Source: Fredericiella sp038205395 (GTDB lineage Bacteria > Chloroflexota > Anaerolineae > Caldilineales > Caldilineaceae). Taken from it: DNA of 64,000 nt. This document shows, piece by piece, positions 63,797 to 64,000 of this stretch. Positions within the stretch are counted from its first letter, which is position 1. The number at the start of each line of letters is the position of its first letter. The notes under the pieces were generated by a model. That model saw only the letters and a list, made by a program, of their open reading frames with translations, was not told the DNA's origin and made no database searches. Made by a program: the position numbers and the translations under genes. The DNA is taken from positions 7,987 through 71,986 of the forward strand of contig JBBRBX010000010.1 of the NCBI GenBank assembly GCA_038205395.1, read 5' to 3'.

Positions 63797-63831
63797 ATGG
63801 CGCAAATCGAGCCGTGGATCAGATCGCGCGG

Positions 63832-64000
63832 CTAGACCGCGGCCACGCGTGGGCGCATCCTGGACATTTCAGCCGAAGCCACAGCGTGCGGCAGACGAGC
63901 CGATGCCATAGGCACATTGCTGGGCACGGGCAAATGGGGACTCACCCTGACCTGCCCATCAGACACCTGGCTGCCGGCGCCGGCAGCCCGCGGCAGCGTC
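63832..64000 (-). CDS. C-terminal end of an unidentified protein (partial)
   Basis: A minus-strand frame is open from the window edge to TAG at 63832-63834, giving 55 residues that end SAEMSRMRPRVAAV. It has no recognisable domain and is rich in Pro, Ala and Val, like a disordered tail. The terminator just downstream supports a real gene ending here. Nothing more can be said without the next part of the genome. Confidence 0.5.
   Translation of the reverse strand, partial: TLPRAAGAGSQVSDGQVRVSPHLPVPSNVPMASARLPHAVASAEMSRMRPRVAAV

Overview
The window (about 60% GC) looks like chromosome from a Chloroflexota bacterium, most likely Anaerolineae/Caldilineales-like. This is an inference from gene content: a SpoVS-like protein, a polyphosphate-type glucokinase, DUF1638, a BTAD/NB-ARC/TPR regulator, tandem PA14 repeats, several family-5 solute-binding lipoproteins and Fur-linked Zn/Mn uptake. 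I saw no rRNA, tRNA, transposase, integrase or CRISPR array.

Layout. 1-4.8 kb: end of an aldo/keto reductase, YihY/BrkB membrane protein, multi-pass membrane protein, VOC protein with polyphosphate glucokinase, CheY-like regulator. 4.9-9.2 kb: Fur-family regulator, metal-binding lipoprotein, ATPase and permease, then rsmA. 9.3-16.3 kb: hydrolase, class-I amidotransferase/S51-like protein with a CysS-like tail, dinB, FAH-family enzyme, epimerase, DUF1638, 2-hydroxyacid dehydrogenase. 16.4-20.5 kb: sugar ABC uptake operon without its ATPase. 20.7-24.1 kb: a pseudokinase-receiver protein and a hybrid histidine kinase, convergent and overlapping at their 3' ends.

24.3-30.8 kb: a tight same-strand cluster of radical SAM enzyme, RAM/TusA-like protein split by an in-frame TGA, DsrE, DoxX-like, DUF2064, GT2, radical SAM/SPASM and GT-C membrane protein. 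It joins sulfur-relay parts to sugar-transfer parts and is the best candidate here for an undescribed pathway. 30.8-37.2 kb: IclR regulator behind a perfect palindrome, class-III aminotransferase, phosphodiesterase, four-PA14 secreted protein, Nudix hydrolase.

37.2-51.7 kb: two adjacent five-gene oligopeptide-type ABC transporter sets, the second with an extra binding protein. The binding protein at 47564-49471 appears to be a circular permutant: what is normally the second half of the fold precedes the first half, and its two ends join where the sibling proteins are continuous. Hairpins lie between the binding-protein and permease genes in three transport operons. 52.0-64.0 kb: argG, SpoVS-like, a cupredoxin remnant, the BTAD regulator, a zinc metallopeptidase, and a minus-strand surface-glycan set (GT-C, methyltransferase, GT2, DegT aminotransferase).

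All function calls come from reading motifs and domain order by eye; no database search was run.
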